DNA from: Mesorhizobium shangrilense
GTDB lineage: Bacteria > Pseudomonadota > Alphaproteobacteria > Rhizobiales > Rhizobiaceae
NCBI RefSeq assembly: GCF_028826155.1
Contig: NZ_JAQGPN010000001.1
Location: 2,485,501 to 2,549,500 of the forward strand
Reading direction: 5' to 3'
DNA length: 64,000 bases
Below are positions 63,970-64,000 of the stretch, in pieces; position 1 is the stretch's first letter; every line of letters begins with the position of its first letter. The position numbers and the translations under genes are program-made. A model generated the notes under the pieces. It was given only the letters and a program-made list of their open reading frames with translations. It had not been told where the DNA came from and made no database searches.

Positions 63970-64000
63970 GACACATCATTTTTGGCGGCGACGGGTTTGT
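63966..64000 (+). CDS. NAD-dependent epimerase/dehydratase, 3' truncated by window edge
   Basis: Only the first 11 full codons and part of a twelfth are in the window. MRHIIFGGDGF is the first beta-strand and the beginning of the glycine-rich loop of an extended SDR. ATG overlaps the previous stop. It could supply the second, NAD(P)H-dependent half of a ribose-to-arabinose epimerisation (the DprE2 role) or a separate nucleotide-sugar step; the visible part does not decide. Confidence 0.6.
   Translation, partial: MRHIIFGGDGF

Overview
The window is GC-rich, densely coded and has no tRNA, rRNA, insertion sequence or CRISPR array that I could find. The neighbouring ndvB and ndvA homologues (cyclic beta-1,2-glucan synthase and exporter), the many peptide-type ABC importers, the heterotetrameric sarcosine oxidase operon and the palindromic intergenic repeats of rhizobial type suggest an alphaproteobacterium of the Hyphomicrobiales. 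Mesorhizobium/Aminobacter-like Phyllobacteriaceae are most likely. The genus is an inference from gene content only.

Positions 1-12.5 kb hold a surface-polysaccharide locus. It carries a partial Rmd-like GDP-sugar reductase, an FkbM methyltransferase, four glycosyltransferases, a NeuD/PglD-type acetyltransferase, a DegT-type aminotransferase and a Wzm/Wzt ABC exporter, all on the plus strand. On the minus strand are a CapD/PglF-type nucleotide-sugar 4,6-dehydratase and a PglC-type initiating sugar transferase. Together these give a plausible complete route to a bacillosamine-like primer sugar, plus assembly and export of an O-polysaccharide that may contain D-rhamnose.

Positions 12.5-19.0 kb (minus strand) hold an oligopeptide ABC importer (fused ATPase, OppC, OppB, OppA) and galU. 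From 19.2 to 29.8 kb are ndvB (2863 aa) and ndvA, which make and export periplasmic cyclic glucan. GalU supplies UDP-glucose, so its position beside ndvB makes metabolic sense.

Positions 29.8-36.6 kb (minus strand) hold a second Dpp-type importer. It is overlapped at its 3' end by a gene for an L-2-amino-thiazoline-4-carboxylate-hydrolase-like protein and preceded by a creatininase-family amidohydrolase, so it is probably a dedicated uptake and ring-opening or deamidation locus. Positions 37.0-46.5 kb hold a RidA-family protein, a NitT/TauT-type importer with a CodA-family amidohydrolase and a FAD-linked dehydrogenase, two flavodoxin-fold oxidoreductases and a secreted amidohydrolase.

Positions 46.7-57.5 kb hold a small protein of visibly different base composition, a class I aminotransferase, a dimethylglycine-dehydrogenase-like flavoprotein, a nitroreductase, a second RidA-family protein and soxBDAG: a methylated-glycine catabolic region. 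Positions 57.6-60.5 kb hold a large MscS-type channel and a small secreted protein followed by a clear intrinsic terminator.

The right end (60.7-64.0 kb, running off the window) is the part I find most notable. It has a HAD-UbiA fusion, a close DprE1 homologue, an ArnE/EmrE-like small membrane protein and the start of a nucleotide-sugar epimerase/dehydratase. This has the shape of a polyprenyl-phosphate-arabinose pathway like that of mycobacteria, in a proteobacterium.
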